Origin: Gammaproteobacteria bacterium
Lineage (GTDB): Bacteria > Pseudomonadota > Gammaproteobacteria > Burkholderiales > Burkholderiaceae_C
Length of the DNA stretch: 59,623 nt
Direction of reading: 5' to 3'
NCBI GenBank assembly: GCA_025359085.1
Contig: JANYHL010000035.1
Span: 1 to 59,623 of the forward strand
Made by a program: the position numbers and the translations under genes. This document shows, in pieces, positions 1 to 9,051 of the stretch (within the stretch, counting starts at the first letter, position 1; every line of letters begins with the position of its first letter). Under the pieces are notes generated by a model. That model ran no database searches, was not told the DNA's origin, and saw only the letters and a list, made by a program, of their open reading frames with translations.

Positions 1-78
1 GTCAAGGCAAGCACCAGACTGCGGGGGGAATGCCTCCGGCGGCCTGGCAGGGGCCTGATTTTAAAAATCCCAAAACCA

Positions 79-102
79 GAAACCGCACAACCCGCCGGTT
101 TC
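79..102. promoter_or_regulatory. Inverted repeat upstream of the pilus operon
   Basis: GAAACC and GGTTTC are separated by 12 bases, about 80 bases ahead of the first pilus gene. This could be an operator or a leader hairpin. No convincing sigma-70 boxes were seen in positions 1-179, which otherwise hold no gene I can support. Confidence 0.25.
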
Positions 103-179
103 ACTGCTCGGGGAAATTACAGAAAGGATGTTGCACTAACAACTCTAATTTCCCTACTTTCCAATACAAGGAGTTTTAT

Positions 180-677
180 ATGAACAAGCTTTTGATGTCT
201 GCTGCAATGGCCGCACTGTTTGGCGCGATGATTCCGGCGGCAAATGCTGCGGTTGGCACCGCCAATTTTAATGTTACGGCAACCCTGAGCTCAGCGTGTA
301 CCGTAGGTGCCATCGCTGATCTGGCATTTGGCACTGTCACCGCGTTTGTTGCACCGGTTGGCACTACCACCACGGCGCTCATTTCATGCACGCGCGGCCT
401 CGTCGGGGTGACAGCCGTTTTTGATACCGTGACCGGCACCAGCAGCGCGGCCGGCGTTACTCCCACCGCAGGTGGCTTGCTGAGTAACGGCTTGTTCTAC
501 ACCATCGCTACTGCGAAAGGCGCTACAACCGCAGGTGCTGCGGCGACAAACGCCGCGATCGGCAGTGCTGACTCGTTCACTTACACCCTCACCGGTGCGA
601 TGAGTGCTCAGGCAGGCACCTGTGCAGCAGCCTCATGCCCCGCGACACAAGTACGCACGCTGACGCTCAATTTCTAG
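180..677 (+). CDS. Spore coat U (SCPU) domain pilus subunit, CsuA/B-like
   Basis: A 165-residue exported protein, probably the major subunit of a Csu-type chaperone-usher pilus. The start at 180 has an AAGGAG ribosome site seven bases upstream and begins a clear Sec signal peptide (MNKLLMSAAMAALFGA, cleavage after ANA). The mature part opens with the FNVTATLSSACT strand seen in SCPU proteins and ends with a T-L-T-L-N-F strand like the donor/terminal strand of such subunits; the paired cysteines fit an Ig-like fold. It is the first of five co-oriented genes (subunit, minor subunit, chaperone, usher, tip). A longer frame from position 30 lacks a signal peptide and a ribosome site. The assignment to CsuA/B rather than another SCPU subunit rests on gene order. 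Confidence 0.85.
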   Translation: MNKLLMSAAMAALFGAMIPAANAAVGTANFNVTATLSSACTVGAIADLAFGTVTAFVAPVGTTTTALISCTRGLVGVTAVFDTVTGTSSAAGVTPTAGGLLSNGLFYTIATAKGATTAGAAATNAAIGSADSFTYTLTGAMSAQAGTCAAASCPATQVRTLTLNF

Positions 678-726
678 ATCAGGCCATCAGCTAATTGGCT
701 GATGGTTTATTAAGGGTTTAAGCGCA

Positions 727-1155
727 ATGAGCCTGCCAGCAATGGTGATGAGGAAAGCCCGCGCGTCCAGTTATTTGGTACTGGCCGTGGCGTTTGCTTG
801 CTTTACGCCGCTAGTGAACGCGATCCAGGGTGGTGGCCAGTTTAATGTCACTGCCACTCTGCAATCGGCCAGCAGTCCGAGCGTCTTTTGCCGTACCAAC
901 CCCGGTGGGCTCGCGTTCAATGCTGCGGTCACCGTCGTATGCTCTACCGGCGCAGTGGTGGATATTTCACCTGGCAGAACTGGCATCCCTTGGTCGCCGA
1001 TGCACGGTGGGGCTTATCGTTATGTCACGCAAGTGTTCTGGAATGGCGTCTGGGTCGAAAGTCTGGACGACACACCGGGGATAGGTACCATCACCTCTTG
1101 GCGTCTCGTGAATTTGCTGAATCGCAGCTATGTTGAATTAACCGTGGGTTGGTAA
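727..1155 (+). CDS. Divergent SCPU-type minor pilus subunit
   Basis: A 142-residue secreted protein in the position where csu operons carry minor subunits (CsuA/CsuB). It has an N-terminal hydrophobic export signal (residues about 14-32, ending VNA), then a GQFNVTATLQSA strand resembling that of the upstream subunit, two cysteines and a final Y-V-E-L-T-V-G-W strand. The rest is poorly conserved relative to the other subunits, so the family call leans on its ends and its place in the operon. The start at 727 has no strong ribosome site; an internal ATG at 742 is possible. Its stop is immediately followed by the chaperone start. Confidence 0.65.
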   Translation: MSLPAMVMRKARASSYLVLAVAFACFTPLVNAIQGGGQFNVTATLQSASSPSVFCRTNPGGLAFNAAVTVVCSTGAVVDISPGRTGIPWSPMHGGAYRYVTQVFWNGVWVESLDDTPGIGTITSWRLVNLLNRSYVELTVGW

Positions 1156-1157
1156 GT

Positions 1158-1922
1158 ATGGAGATGAATCATGAACGAAAATCCCACAGGCGCCTGAAAA
1201 CGCCTCTCACCACTGCAGTGATTGGGTTGTTACTCGCTTATTTTGTGACGGCGGCCAGGGCGGGGGAGTTTTCCGTTACGCCAGTGCGCATCTTTATGGC
1301 TCCCAAGGATCGCGCTATCGCGGTGACCATTACGAATGAGGGTGATGAGCAACTGGTGATGCAGGCTGATTTGTATCTGTGGAAGCAGAAGCCCGGGGGG
1401 CAGGACGATCTAACGCTCACGGAAGACATGTTCCTGTCGCCACCCATCATCAAACTGGCACCAAAATCGCGCCAGGTGGTACGTCTGGCGCGGCTGAACA
1501 ATGCCAAACCAACCGAACAACTCACTTACCGTATGATTGTGCGCGAAATCCCGGAGGCCAGGCCCGCGTCACAAGATCCGCAAGTGCGAATCGCGTTGGC
1601 TTTCTCCATCCCGGTCTTCATTACCCCACCTGACGCAAAGGCTAAATTAGACTGTACGACGGAAAGAGTATCCGCCGACACGGTAAAGGCGACCTGTGAA
1701 AATACCGGGACTGGCTACTCGCATCCGACAACCTTGGTCCTCACCCGCAACACAGGGGAGAAGATTGCCAGCGATGAATCTGGTGGTTACATCCTGCCCG
1801 GCATCAAACGCAGCTTCGAGCTGAAACTAGCGCAAGGCAATATTCCCGGCGGCAAGGCCAAACTGGCTGCCACGTTTGCAGATAATTCTAGCCAGACGTA
1901 CGATGTGATTTTTACTGACTAG
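1158..1922 (+). CDS. Periplasmic pilus chaperone, CsuC-like
   Basis: A PapD-superfamily chaperone expected to bind pilus subunits in the periplasm and deliver them to the usher. After a hydrophobic signal (about residues 16-36, ending ARA) comes the PapD N-domain: FSVTPVRIFM, then VTITNEGDEQLVMQADLYLW, a PPIIKLAPKSRQVVRL segment and LTYRMIVREIP, matching the strands around the subunit-binding cleft. A second Ig-like domain follows, with a cysteine pair (CTTERVSADTVKATCENTG). The ATG at 1158 was chosen; an upstream TTG at 1149 would overlap the previous gene. Only eight bases separate it from the usher gene. Confidence 0.85.
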   Translation: MEMNHERKSHRRLKTPLTTAVIGLLLAYFVTAARAGEFSVTPVRIFMAPKDRAIAVTITNEGDEQLVMQADLYLWKQKPGGQDDLTLTEDMFLSPPIIKLAPKSRQVVRLARLNNAKPTEQLTYRMIVREIPEARPASQDPQVRIALAFSIPVFITPPDAKAKLDCTTERVSADTVKATCENTGTGYSHPTTLVLTRNTGEKIASDESGGYILPGIKRSFELKLAQGNIPGGKAKLAATFADNSSQTYDVIFTD

Positions 1923-1929
1923 AGCCGAC

Positions 1930-4401
1930 GTGGACAAGGTAATCCACCGGGTTCTGTCTCCGGCAGTGCTATGCATTTGGGCTTTCTCCGCCGTGAGTCA
2001 GACCGCAGCGGCACCGGTCCCGGCGAGTGCTGCTGCGCAACCTGCTGCTGCCAGGGAGATTGGCGTGACGACGCCCTCAACTTCCACTGAAAAACCGATT
2101 GATGGTCGCGACACGGTAGCAGCGTTCCTCGCGGGAACTGAGCGCGTGTTACCCATGGAGGTCACCGTCAACAGCACCAAAAGCGGCACCTGGCTGTTCC
2201 TGGAACGCGCTGGCGTGTTGTACGCCTCGCGGGAGGCCTTCGAAGAATGGCGGGTGGAATTGAATCCGTCAGCCGCAACGATCGACTTCAAGGGCCAGCC
2301 ATACTCACCGCTGTCGGCCGTGCCGGGTTTCAAGGCGAAAGTCAACTTTGCCAATCAGTCGGTGGATTTGTTCTTCTCGCCGGAAGCTTTTTCGACGCTG
2401 CGTATGACCAACGAACTGTCGAAACGACCCGTGGTGAGTCCAGTGTTGCCGAGCATTTTTCTGAATTACGACTTGAACTATGCTGCATCGGCGTTTCGCA
2501 ATGCGGGGTCAATTAACGACTTGGGACTGTTGACGGAACTCGGTGTATCCGGCACCTGGGGGGTGCTTACCAGCAGCCAGGCCGGTCGAAATTTGATCGC
2601 TAACGATACCTTCGGCCAGCCACGCCAATTGCTCCGGCTCGAAACTACGTTCACCAAAGACTTCCCCGATGAAAACCGCACCCTACGCGTAGGCGACACC
2701 ACCACGCGTGCCGGCATGTGGGGGCGCAACGCATACTTTGGCGGCATCCAGTTCGGCAGTAATTTCGCACTGACACCTGGTTTTATCCGCCAGCCGCTGC
2801 CGGTATTGGCTGGACTATCGGCGGCACCTTCGACAGTAGAGCTGTATGTGAACGATGTTTTACGGCAGGTTTCATCGGTGCCCACGGGACCGTTTGCACT
2901 TGACAATTTTCCGGTAATGTCTGGCAGCGGCGAGACCCGACTGGTGGTGCGTGACATTCTCGGCCGGGAAACGGTGATCGTGCAATCCTTCCTGACGACT
3001 GCACAGTTGATGGCGACAGGGCTCAGCGACTGGAGTGTGGAAGCCGGAACCCTGCGCCGCGATCTTGGAACAGCCAGCAATCACTACGGAGACGGCTTTG
3101 CCAGCGGCACCTGGAGCCGCGGCATCAACAACAGCTTGACGCTGGAAGGCCGCGCCGAACTGACGCGCCGGTTACGCAGCTTCGGGCTGGGCGTGGTGGC
3201 TGCGCTGCCGGCACGACTTCTGGGCAGGGCCGCGCTCGCCGCCAGTCACGAAGTGAATGTGGGTAACGGAGGCTTCTGGCTGCTGGGTGCCGAGCGGCAA
3301 GGATTGCACACGAGTGCATCGTTCGAAGTGCGCGGCGCATCGCAAAACTTCACCCAGTTGGGATTGGATTCCGGGGTCAAGCTTGCCAAGCTGCAACTTG
3401 CGGCGAGCTGGAGTGCGTCCCTCGACAATGGCCGCTCCTTCGGTGCGGGATTGGCCAGCATTACGCAGTTCGACAACAGCCGCGTATCGACTTTATCCGG
3501 CAACTTTTCCATGCGACTCGGCGAACGCAGCAGTCTCAACCTGTCGGCGAGTCGTGCCTTCGCCGGTGTCAATGGCAACGCGGTCGGCCTGAACTTGACG
3601 ATGCCGCTTAGCAACAACAGGGTGGTCAGCAGCACAGTCAACCATCAGAACGGAAGCGCCAATTTTTACGCATCAGCCACCCAGAATCCGGGGCCGGACA
3701 GCAATCTCGGTTGGCGGGTATTGGCCGGGCACCAGCAAGACCAGGCACGCGCGGAAGTCGGCACCTATTACCTGGGGCGCTACGGCACGGCGACCGGTGA
3801 TGTGAGTGTTTCCCGAGACCTGAAAGCGTTGCGGCTCGGCGCAACCGGCGGGTTAGTGCTCACCGATGGCCACCTGTTTGCAACGCGGCGCGTGGACGAA
3901 AGCTTTGCTGTGGCGGAAGTGGCGGGCTATGCGAATGTCGGTATCGGTATTGGCAGCAACGTGCTTACACAGACAGACGCCAACGGGATTGCACTGATTC
4001 CACGTCTGATCCCCTACCAAAATAATTCGCTGCGCCTCGACCCCAAAGAATTGCCGATCAATGCGGAAATAGATTCGATCGAACTCACCGTCGTGCCAGC
4101 CTGGCGCAGCGCGGTCAAGGCCACGTTTCCGGTTCGAAGCGGCCGCGGCGCACTGCTGAAAATCGTCCTTGACGATGGCGATGTCGCGCCTGCGGGGGCG
4201 ACTGTGGGAATCGATGGCGACAAGCAGGAATTCTATGTGGCGCGGCGCGGCGAAGCCTTTGTCACGGGGCTGCAGCCGGTCAATCGGCTGACCCTGCAAT
4301 GGAATAATCAGAAATGCAGCTTTGACGTAACGTTCGATTCCAATCCATCTGATGAAATCGCCCGGGTGGGACCGCTGCTGTGCAAAGGAGTAAAACGATG
4401 A
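1930..4401 (+). CDS. Outer-membrane pilus usher, CsuD-like
   Basis: An 823-residue fimbrial usher, the outer-membrane pore that assembles and exports the pilus. It starts at a GTG (1930) and has a signal-like N-terminus rich in alanine. The N-terminal periplasmic domain covers roughly residues 60-170 (LPMEVTVNS, WLFLERAGVLYAS). The beta-barrel begins near residue 180 (FLNYDLNYAAS) and includes RNLIANDTFGQPRQLLRLE and the usher-typical LYVNDVLRQVSSVPTGPF and RLVVRDILGRET motifs around residues 300-350. The C-terminal domain carries GFVTGLQP-like strands and a cysteine pair. Length is normal for the family. Its stop overlaps the next start (ATGA at 4398). Confidence 0.93.
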   Translation: MDKVIHRVLSPAVLCIWAFSAVSQTAAAPVPASAAAQPAAAREIGVTTPSTSTEKPIDGRDTVAAFLAGTERVLPMEVTVNSTKSGTWLFLERAGVLYASREAFEEWRVELNPSAATIDFKGQPYSPLSAVPGFKAKVNFANQSVDLFFSPEAFSTLRMTNELSKRPVVSPVLPSIFLNYDLNYAASAFRNAGSINDLGLLTELGVSGTWGVLTSSQAGRNLIANDTFGQPRQLLRLETTFTKDFPDENRTLRVGDTTTRAGMWGRNAYFGGIQFGSNFALTPGFIRQPLPVLAGLSAAPSTVELYVNDVLRQVSSVPTGPFALDNFPVMSGSGETRLVVRDILGRETVIVQSFLTTAQLMATGLSDWSVEAGTLRRDLGTASNHYGDGFASGTWSRGINNSLTLEGRAELTRRLRSFGLGVVAALPARLLGRAALAASHEVNVGNGGFWLLGAERQGLHTSASFEVRGASQNFTQLGLDSGVKLAKLQLAASWSASLDNGRSFGAGLASITQFDNSRVSTLSGNFSMRLGERSSLNLSASRAFAGVNGNAVGLNLTMPLSNNRVVSSTVNHQNGSANFYASATQNPGPDSNLGWRVLAGHQQDQARAEVGTYYLGRYGTATGDVSVSRDLKALRLGATGGLVLTDGHLFATRRVDESFAVAEVAGYANVGIGIGSNVLTQTDANGIALIPRLIPYQNNSLRLDPKELPINAEIDSIELTVVPAWRSAVKATFPVRSGRGALLKIVLDDGDVAPAGATVGIDGDKQEFYVARRGEAFVTGLQPVNRLTLQWNNQKCSFDVTFDSNPSDEIARVGPLLCKGVKR

Positions 4402-5261
4402 AACCACTTTTCAGCCGCGTCCTGCTCGGGGCAGCGCTGGTGTTCGCCACCTCATGGGTACACGCAGCCATCACTTGTACTTCCATCACGTCAACGGGAT
4501 TCTCCACTTCGTTTTCCGGTACGGTGCCGCCGAACAACGTCACGCCAGCATCCTTCACTGTCACGTGCAACCGCAATCTGGCCACCGACCCCACGACCTT
4601 GAATTACTCGGTGGGGGTAGACAACGGGCTGAATGCGACTGCCGGAGCCAACCAAGCCGCCCTTGGTGCCAACCGCCTCCAGTACGACACATACAAAAAC
4701 CCTGCTTGCGGCGGCAAGTGGAAATTTTTGGGGGGTAGCCAACTCGCCGACAGCATGATTCTGAGCGGGTTCACGGCGACCGCGCAACAAACCAATTACT
4801 GGGGTTGCATCACTGCCACCCAGGTGCTGGCGGCCGGGATCTACACCGACACGGTTACCATGACGCTCAACTATCCCGGTGGCAACCTGATCAATACCTT
4901 CCCGGTGAATATTTCGGCCCCCTCGGTATGCACGATCACTACCGCGCCGGGCACACTCACGTTCACCTATACCGCATTTGGCGCAGGCCAGACCGCGAGC
5001 ACCTCATTTCAACCCAATTGCACGATCTATCTGGCCTATTCCATGGCGCTTAGCGCCACCAGTGGCGTTGTGAGCGGCCTCAATTATTCATTGGCGATAA
5101 ATACCATCAACAGTGGTGGATCGAATCCCCTTGCAAGCACCGGCACCGGAGCGGCCCAGACGTTTTACATCAATGGCAACATGGCAGCGGGACAGGCGGG
5201 CACCTGCGCTACCGGTACCTGCAGCGCGACTAATGTCCACACGCTCACTATCACCTATTGA
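4398..5261 (+). CDS. Two-domain SCPU protein, probable tip adhesin (CsuE-like)
   Basis: A 287-residue secreted protein that ends the pilus operon and corresponds in place and architecture to the tip subunit CsuE. The signal peptide (MKPLFSRVLLGAALVFATSW, cleavage after VHA) is followed by two SCPU-like modules: one at about residues 24-170, one starting near residue 178 (APSVCTITTAPGTLTF) and ending in the typical CATGTCSATNVHTLTITY. The ATG at 4398 overlaps the usher stop and has an AAAGGAG ribosome site at 4384-4390, so translational coupling is likely. What the tip would bind cannot be read from the sequence. Confidence 0.85.
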   Translation: MKPLFSRVLLGAALVFATSWVHAAITCTSITSTGFSTSFSGTVPPNNVTPASFTVTCNRNLATDPTTLNYSVGVDNGLNATAGANQAALGANRLQYDTYKNPACGGKWKFLGGSQLADSMILSGFTATAQQTNYWGCITATQVLAAGIYTDTVTMTLNYPGGNLINTFPVNISAPSVCTITTAPGTLTFTYTAFGAGQTASTSFQPNCTIYLAYSMALSATSGVVSGLNYSLAINTINSGGSNPLASTGTGAAQTFYINGNMAAGQAGTCATGTCSATNVHTLTITY

Positions 5262-5262
5262 T

Positions 5263-5300
5263 ACCGACTCGGCCGTATCCATCAGGTCGGTTTGCCTTTT
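5263..5300 (+). terminator. Possible terminator of the pilus operon
   Basis: ACCGAC (5263-5268) pairs with GTCGGT (5286-5291) directly after the last pilus gene and is followed by a T-rich run. The 17-base loop is long for an intrinsic terminator, so the call is tentative. Confidence 0.4.
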
Positions 5301-5366
5301 TTGTTCTTAGACGCCATTTCTGCTGCTCACGTCCGGCTTTGACCGCGGGGTTTTTTTGTGCCTAAT

Positions 5367-5427
5367 TTGCTATTTATTTAATAGCTATTTGCGCAATAAA
5401 GACGGGGGCTAGAGGTCTATTTCTTAT
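5367..5427 (+). repeat. Dispersed GGGGGCTAGAGG repeat, copy 1 (intergenic)
   Basis: This is a copy of a repeat found at least eight times in this window. An AT-rich near-palindrome (GCTATTTATTTAATAGC) is followed by ATAAAGACGGGGGCTAGAGG. It lies between the convergent 3' ends of the pilus operon and htpG. Other copies: 16036, 26668, 32517, 41908, 49448, 52025 and 53748. Confidence 0.75.
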
Positions 5428-5435
5428 GTAAAAGA

Positions 5436-7451
5436 TCAAACCAGCAGCGCATTCACCCGTTTCACATAGGCCGCCGGGTCGGCGGGCAGGCCGCCTTCGG
5501 CCAGCAGCGCCTGGTCAAACAAGATATGCGCCAGGTCGTTGAAGTGCACCGAGCCATCGAGCTTTTTGACCAAGGGGTGCTCGGCGTTGACTTCCAGCAC
5601 CGGCTTCACGTCGGGTGCGGCTTGACCAGCCTGCTTGAGCATGCGCGCCAGCTGCGTGCTCATGCCGTGGTCCTGAACCACCAGGCAGGCGGGGGAGTCG
5701 ACCAGGCGGGTGGTCACGCGCACGTCTTCGGCCTTGTCTTTCAAGGCTTCTTTCAGTTTGGCCAGCAGGGGTTTGAAGGTTTCAGCCGCTTCTTCAGCGG
5801 CCTTCTTCTCGGCATCGTCTTGCAGCTTGCCCAAATCCACCGCGCCCTTGGCCACGCTTTGCAGCGGCGTGCCGTCGAAGTCTTGCAGGTAGTTCAGCGC
5901 CCATTCGTCCACGCGGTCGGTCATCAAGAGCACTTCAATGCCTTTTTTCTTGAACACTTCAAGTTGCGGGCTGTTCTTGGCGGCAGCCGGGGTGTCGGCG
6001 GTGATGTAGTAAATGGCTTCCTGGCCGTCTTTCATGCGCGCCTTGTAGTCGGCGAAGCTCACGCTCACGGTGTCGGTGCTGCTGCTGGCAAAGCGCAAGA
6101 GCTGGGCCAGGCGGTCTTTGTTGGCATAGTCTTCGCCCAGACCTTCTTTCAGCACAGCGCCAAATTCAGCATAAAACTTGCTGTATTTGCCCACGTTGGC
6201 CAGCGCCTCTGCCTTGTCTGTTTCACTCAACACGTCGGTGACTACGGTGCTGGGGTCGCTGACCGTGGCGCTGGCGCCGTCAGCCGCTGCGGCTGGCAGT
6301 TTGTCGTTTTTGGCCAGGTCTTCCAGCATGCCCAGCACGCGCTTGGTGCAGCCTTCGCGGATGGCTTTCACGTCACGGCTCTCCTGCAGCAGCTCCCGAC
6401 TCACGTTGAGTGGCAGGTCGGCCGAATCGACCACGCCTTTGACAAAACGCAGGTAAGTCGGCAGCAGCGCCTCGGCGTCGTCCATGATGAAAACGCGCTT
6501 GACGTAAAGCTTGACGCCCGCTGATTTTTCGCGATTGAACAAGTCCATCGGCGCTTTGCTCGGCAGGTACAGCAGTTGCGTGTACTCGGTGCTGCCTTCC
6601 ACGCGGTTGTGGGTGTAAGCCAGCGGCGCCTCAAAATCATGGCTGATCTGTTTGTAGAACTCGGTGTACTGCTCAGATGTGATGTCCTTTTTGGCTCGGG
6701 CCCAGATGGCGTTGCCCTTGTTGACGGTTTCCCACTCGCCGGTCTTGACCATGCCGCCGGGCTGGCGGCCTCCCTTTTCGTCGCTCGGGTTAATCAGTTC
6801 GCCATCTTTCCACTCTTCTTTTTCCATCAGGATCGGCAGGCTGATGTGGTCGGAGTATTTGGCGATGATGCTCTTGAGCTTCCAGGCGCTGGCGTAGTCG
6901 AGGGCGTCGTCGCGCAGGTGCAGGGTGACACTGGTGCCGCGCGCCGCGCGTTCAATGGTTTCAACTTCAAAGTCACCGGCGCCGCCGCTGATCCAGCGCA
7001 CACCTTCAGACGCCTTCATACCGGCGCGGCGCGACTCGACCGTGATCTTGTCGGCCACGATAAAGCCGGAGTAAAAACCAACGCCGAACTGGCCGATGAG
7101 TTGCGAGTCCGCCTTCTGGTCGCCGCTGAGCTTGCTTACAAAATCTTTGGTGCCGCTCTTGGCAATGGTGCCGAGGTGGTCAATGGCTTCCTGTGCGCTC
7201 ATGCCGATGCCGGTGTCGGTGATGGTGAGCGTTTTGGCCGCTGGGTCGAACGACACGCGCACTTCGAGGGTGGGCGCGTCTTCATACAGGCCGCTGTCGT
7301 TGATGGCCTCATAACGCAGTTTGTCGCAGGCGTCCGACGCGTTGGAGATCAATTCGCGCAGAAAAATCTCTTTGTTGGAGTACAGCGAGTGGGTGACGAG
7401 GTGCAACAGTTGCGCCACTTCAGCCTGAAAGGAAAGGGTTTTTTTGGTCAT
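5436..7451 (-). CDS. htpG: Chaperone HtpG (bacterial Hsp90)
   Basis: A 671-residue ATP-dependent cytosolic chaperone of the Hsp90 family. The N-terminal GHKL ATPase domain is clear: [26 protein letters not shown], and [16 protein letters not shown]. The middle domain contains [16 protein letters not shown] and [20 protein letters not shown] segments, and the C-terminal dimerisation domain follows. It is longer than the E. coli protein (about 624) because of low-complexity inserts such as an Ala/Ser/Thr stretch near residue 410, usual in Burkholderiales. The start at 7451 gives the canonical [16 protein letters not shown] opening. A sigma-32-type promoter is readable upstream, consistent with heat-shock control. 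Confidence 0.98.
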   Translation of the reverse strand: MTKKTLSFQAEVAQLLHLVTHSLYSNKEIFLRELISNASDACDKLRYEAINDSGLYEDAPTLEVRVSFDPAAKTLTITDTGIGMSAQEAIDHLGTIAKSGTKDFVSKLSGDQKADSQLIGQFGVGFYSGFIVADKITVESRRAGMKASEGVRWISGGAGDFEVETIERAARGTSVTLHLRDDALDYASAWKLKSIIAKYSDHISLPILMEKEEWKDGELINPSDEKGGRQPGGMVKTGEWETVNKGNAIWARAKKDITSEQYTEFYKQISHDFEAPLAYTHNRVEGSTEYTQLLYLPSKAPMDLFNREKSAGVKLYVKRVFIMDDAEALLPTYLRFVKGVVDSADLPLNVSRELLQESRDVKAIREGCTKRVLGMLEDLAKNDKLPAAAADGASATVSDPSTVVTDVLSETDKAEALANVGKYSKFYAEFGAVLKEGLGEDYANKDRLAQLLRFASSSTDTVSVSFADYKARMKDGQEAIYYITADTPAAAKNSPQLEVFKKKGIEVLLMTDRVDEWALNYLQDFDGTPLQSVAKGAVDLGKLQDDAEKKAAEEAAETFKPLLAKLKEALKDKAEDVRVTTRLVDSPACLVVQDHGMSTQLARMLKQAGQAAPDVKPVLEVNAEHPLVKKLDGSVHFNDLAHILFDQALLAEGGLPADPAAYVKRVNALLV

Positions 7452-7512
7452 GGTGGGTCGAAAGGTCTAACAAAGGAAACCGGCGTCCGGAGATCAGCGC
7501 CGCCACACTCCA

Positions 7513-7540
7513 ATTATGGGCGATGCCCACCGCTTTCAAG
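7513..7540 (-). promoter_or_regulatory. Sigma-32 (heat-shock) promoter of htpG
   Basis: On the minus strand CTTGAA (7535-7540) is followed after 14 bases by CCCATAAT (7513-7520). This closely matches the RpoH consensus CTTGAA-N13-17-CCCCAT-T. It lies about 60 bases ahead of the htpG start, the expected place, and htpG is a classical heat-shock gene. Confidence 0.7.
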
Positions 7541-7571
7541 AGTGGCGAACCGCCAAGGATCAATCTGGCAT

Positions 7572-7593
7572 AAAAAAGGCCTGGCCCCAGCCA
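7572..7593 (-). terminator. Likely terminator of the ice-binding gene
   Basis: Read on the minus strand just after the ice-binding gene stop, TGGC-TGGG-GCCA forms a short GC hairpin followed by GGCC and six Ts. The stem is short, so confidence is moderate. Confidence 0.4.
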
Positions 7594-7606
7594 AAGTGTT
7601 TCTTGC

Positions 7607-8729
7607 TTACTTGGCGGGCTGTGTGATGGCGTTCATTTGAAGCGTGACCGCCGTTTGGGCGAACAGTCGGCCGTTCGCCGAAGCGCCCGTATTCACTGCA
7701 ACCAGCGTTTTACCCAGAACGACACCCTCAAAGTGCGCGGTCGTTCCGATGGCCACACTGTCAGCGACTTGCCAGAAGATGTTCTTGGCCTGTGCGCCGC
7801 CGGCCAGCGTTACCCGCTTGCCGTTGGCTTGGTTCAGTTGTCCCGCCACCTGGAAGATCCAGACATCGTTCGGACCACCCGAGAGGGTGAAGTCGTTGCT
7901 GATCATGACACTGGTGCCCCACTTGTAGAGGCCAGGAGCGAGAGTCAGGCCACCAATTTCACCCGCACCCAGTTCGGTGAAGTCGGGTGATGTGCGTCCT
8001 TGGGCGTCCAGGTACGCGGTTCCCATGTCGCCCACCGCTGTGGTCAGGGTGGTGGCATCGTTCACGGCGCAGGGCAGCGGGCCGGCGGCGTCGACGACGT
8101 AGATTTTTCCGACAACTTCGCCGCAGGTGAGCAGCAGCGCAGCACCGGTGATCGGGCTCGTTCCAACATCCCCGACGATGGCAGATTTATAGACGTCGGT
8201 GATTCCGGTTTTGCTCAAAATTGTGAATGTGCCTGCGGTCCCGAGGTTGACAGGGGCTTGGGCGGTCGATGCCAGGGCCTGGGTTGTAAAGCCCCAGACC
8301 ACCGGGATGGCCATGGCCGTGCCAGCGGCGCTCTGGGCTGCCGTGGTCACCGTGGCGTTATAGCGAGTATTCGGGCTGAGTGCGGACGCTGTGGGCGTAA
8401 AAGTGGCTACCGTGTTGGCGGCGTTCATGGCGACGGTGCCGGGTACGTTGGTTCCGGTCGTGTCCTTGAGTGTGAAGGTCAGCAAGTCCCCGGCCAGGGA
8501 TGCATTGATCGTTGCCGGATCCATCGGTTCGCTGAAGCTGGCGCTGACGGTCGTGCCACTGACGATGTTATTGCTGCTGTTGGTGCTGGTAGGCACATTG
8601 GTGGCCCCATCATTGGGGCTCGCTGAACTCACTGTGACGCCGAGGGTGGAAGCATCCGGCCAAGGCCGTGGCCAGTAGCGATGCCAGAAGCCAGGGGCCG
8701 ACCGTGTAATTGTTATCAAACCTGTTCAT
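7607..8729 (-). CDS. DUF3494 ice-binding protein with Ig-like domain; apparent frameshift after the lipobox
   Basis: The long frame encodes an Ig-like Big_5 domain (about residues 28-130: ASPNDGATNVPTST, SFSEPMDPATI, TPTASALSPNTRYNATV) followed by a DUF3494 ice-binding beta-solenoid (about 165-365: ILSKTGITDVYKSAIVGDVG, GLTLAPGLYKWGTSVMIS, VWIFQVAGQLN, NIFWQVADSVAIGTTAHFEG). Such proteins bind ice or modify its growth outside the cell. The long frame has no sensible start. In the neighbouring frame an ATG at 8729, preceded by an AGGA ribosome site, encodes a lipoprotein signal ending LATALAGC. Removing one base of the AA pair at 8650-8651 would join that cysteine to STLGVTVSS. This is either a recent inactivating frameshift or a base-calling error. 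Confidence 0.85.
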
Positions 8730-9051
8730 GTTTTTTCCTATATTGGTAAATAAAAAACCTTCAATGTGATTGACCAACTATTGCCGGTTCAAAAACAAAA
8801 GTTCTGTACCTTCGCTCTTGTGCAATGCAGTGCAAGACGGATGGGAGTATCCAGACGCCCCAAAAGCGGGTTGGTGCGCTAGCGCACATAGGGCTAAACA
8901 GTTACTGCAACTTAAATCGAGATACAGTTGCCAACCACGAGTACGGCTGTTGATCCGCAGTGAAGGAGTTGGCGGGCGCCGTTCGTAGCTGGCCTCGCGC
9001 AGTATGATCGCGTATGCCCATGCCGCTTTGGGGTTCTTTCGGAGACTGCAT
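8730..9051. other. Divergent intergenic region between the ice-binding gene and the Crp/Fnr regulator
   Basis: No gene was found in these 322 bases. They should hold the divergent promoters of both neighbours. A perfect 14-bp palindrome lies at 8874-8887, and GCAACT/AGTTGC arms (8907-8912, 8926-8931) form a weaker inverted repeat 18 bases further on. Confidence 0.5.
8874..8892 (+). promoter_or_regulatory. Palindromic operator candidate, site 1
   Basis: GTGCGCTAGCGCAC is a perfect 14-bp palindrome at 8874-8887 and is followed by ATAGG. The same 19-base string, with three substitutions and in opposite orientation, recurs at 9807-9825. A dyad of this size next to a Crp/Fnr-type gene fits an autoregulatory operator; the bound protein is inferred. 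Confidence 0.55.

Noticed and set aside
5526-7640. Two long open frames on the strand opposite htpG
   Set aside because: They mirror htpG codons, have no ribosome sites and their products are low-complexity with no family likeness.
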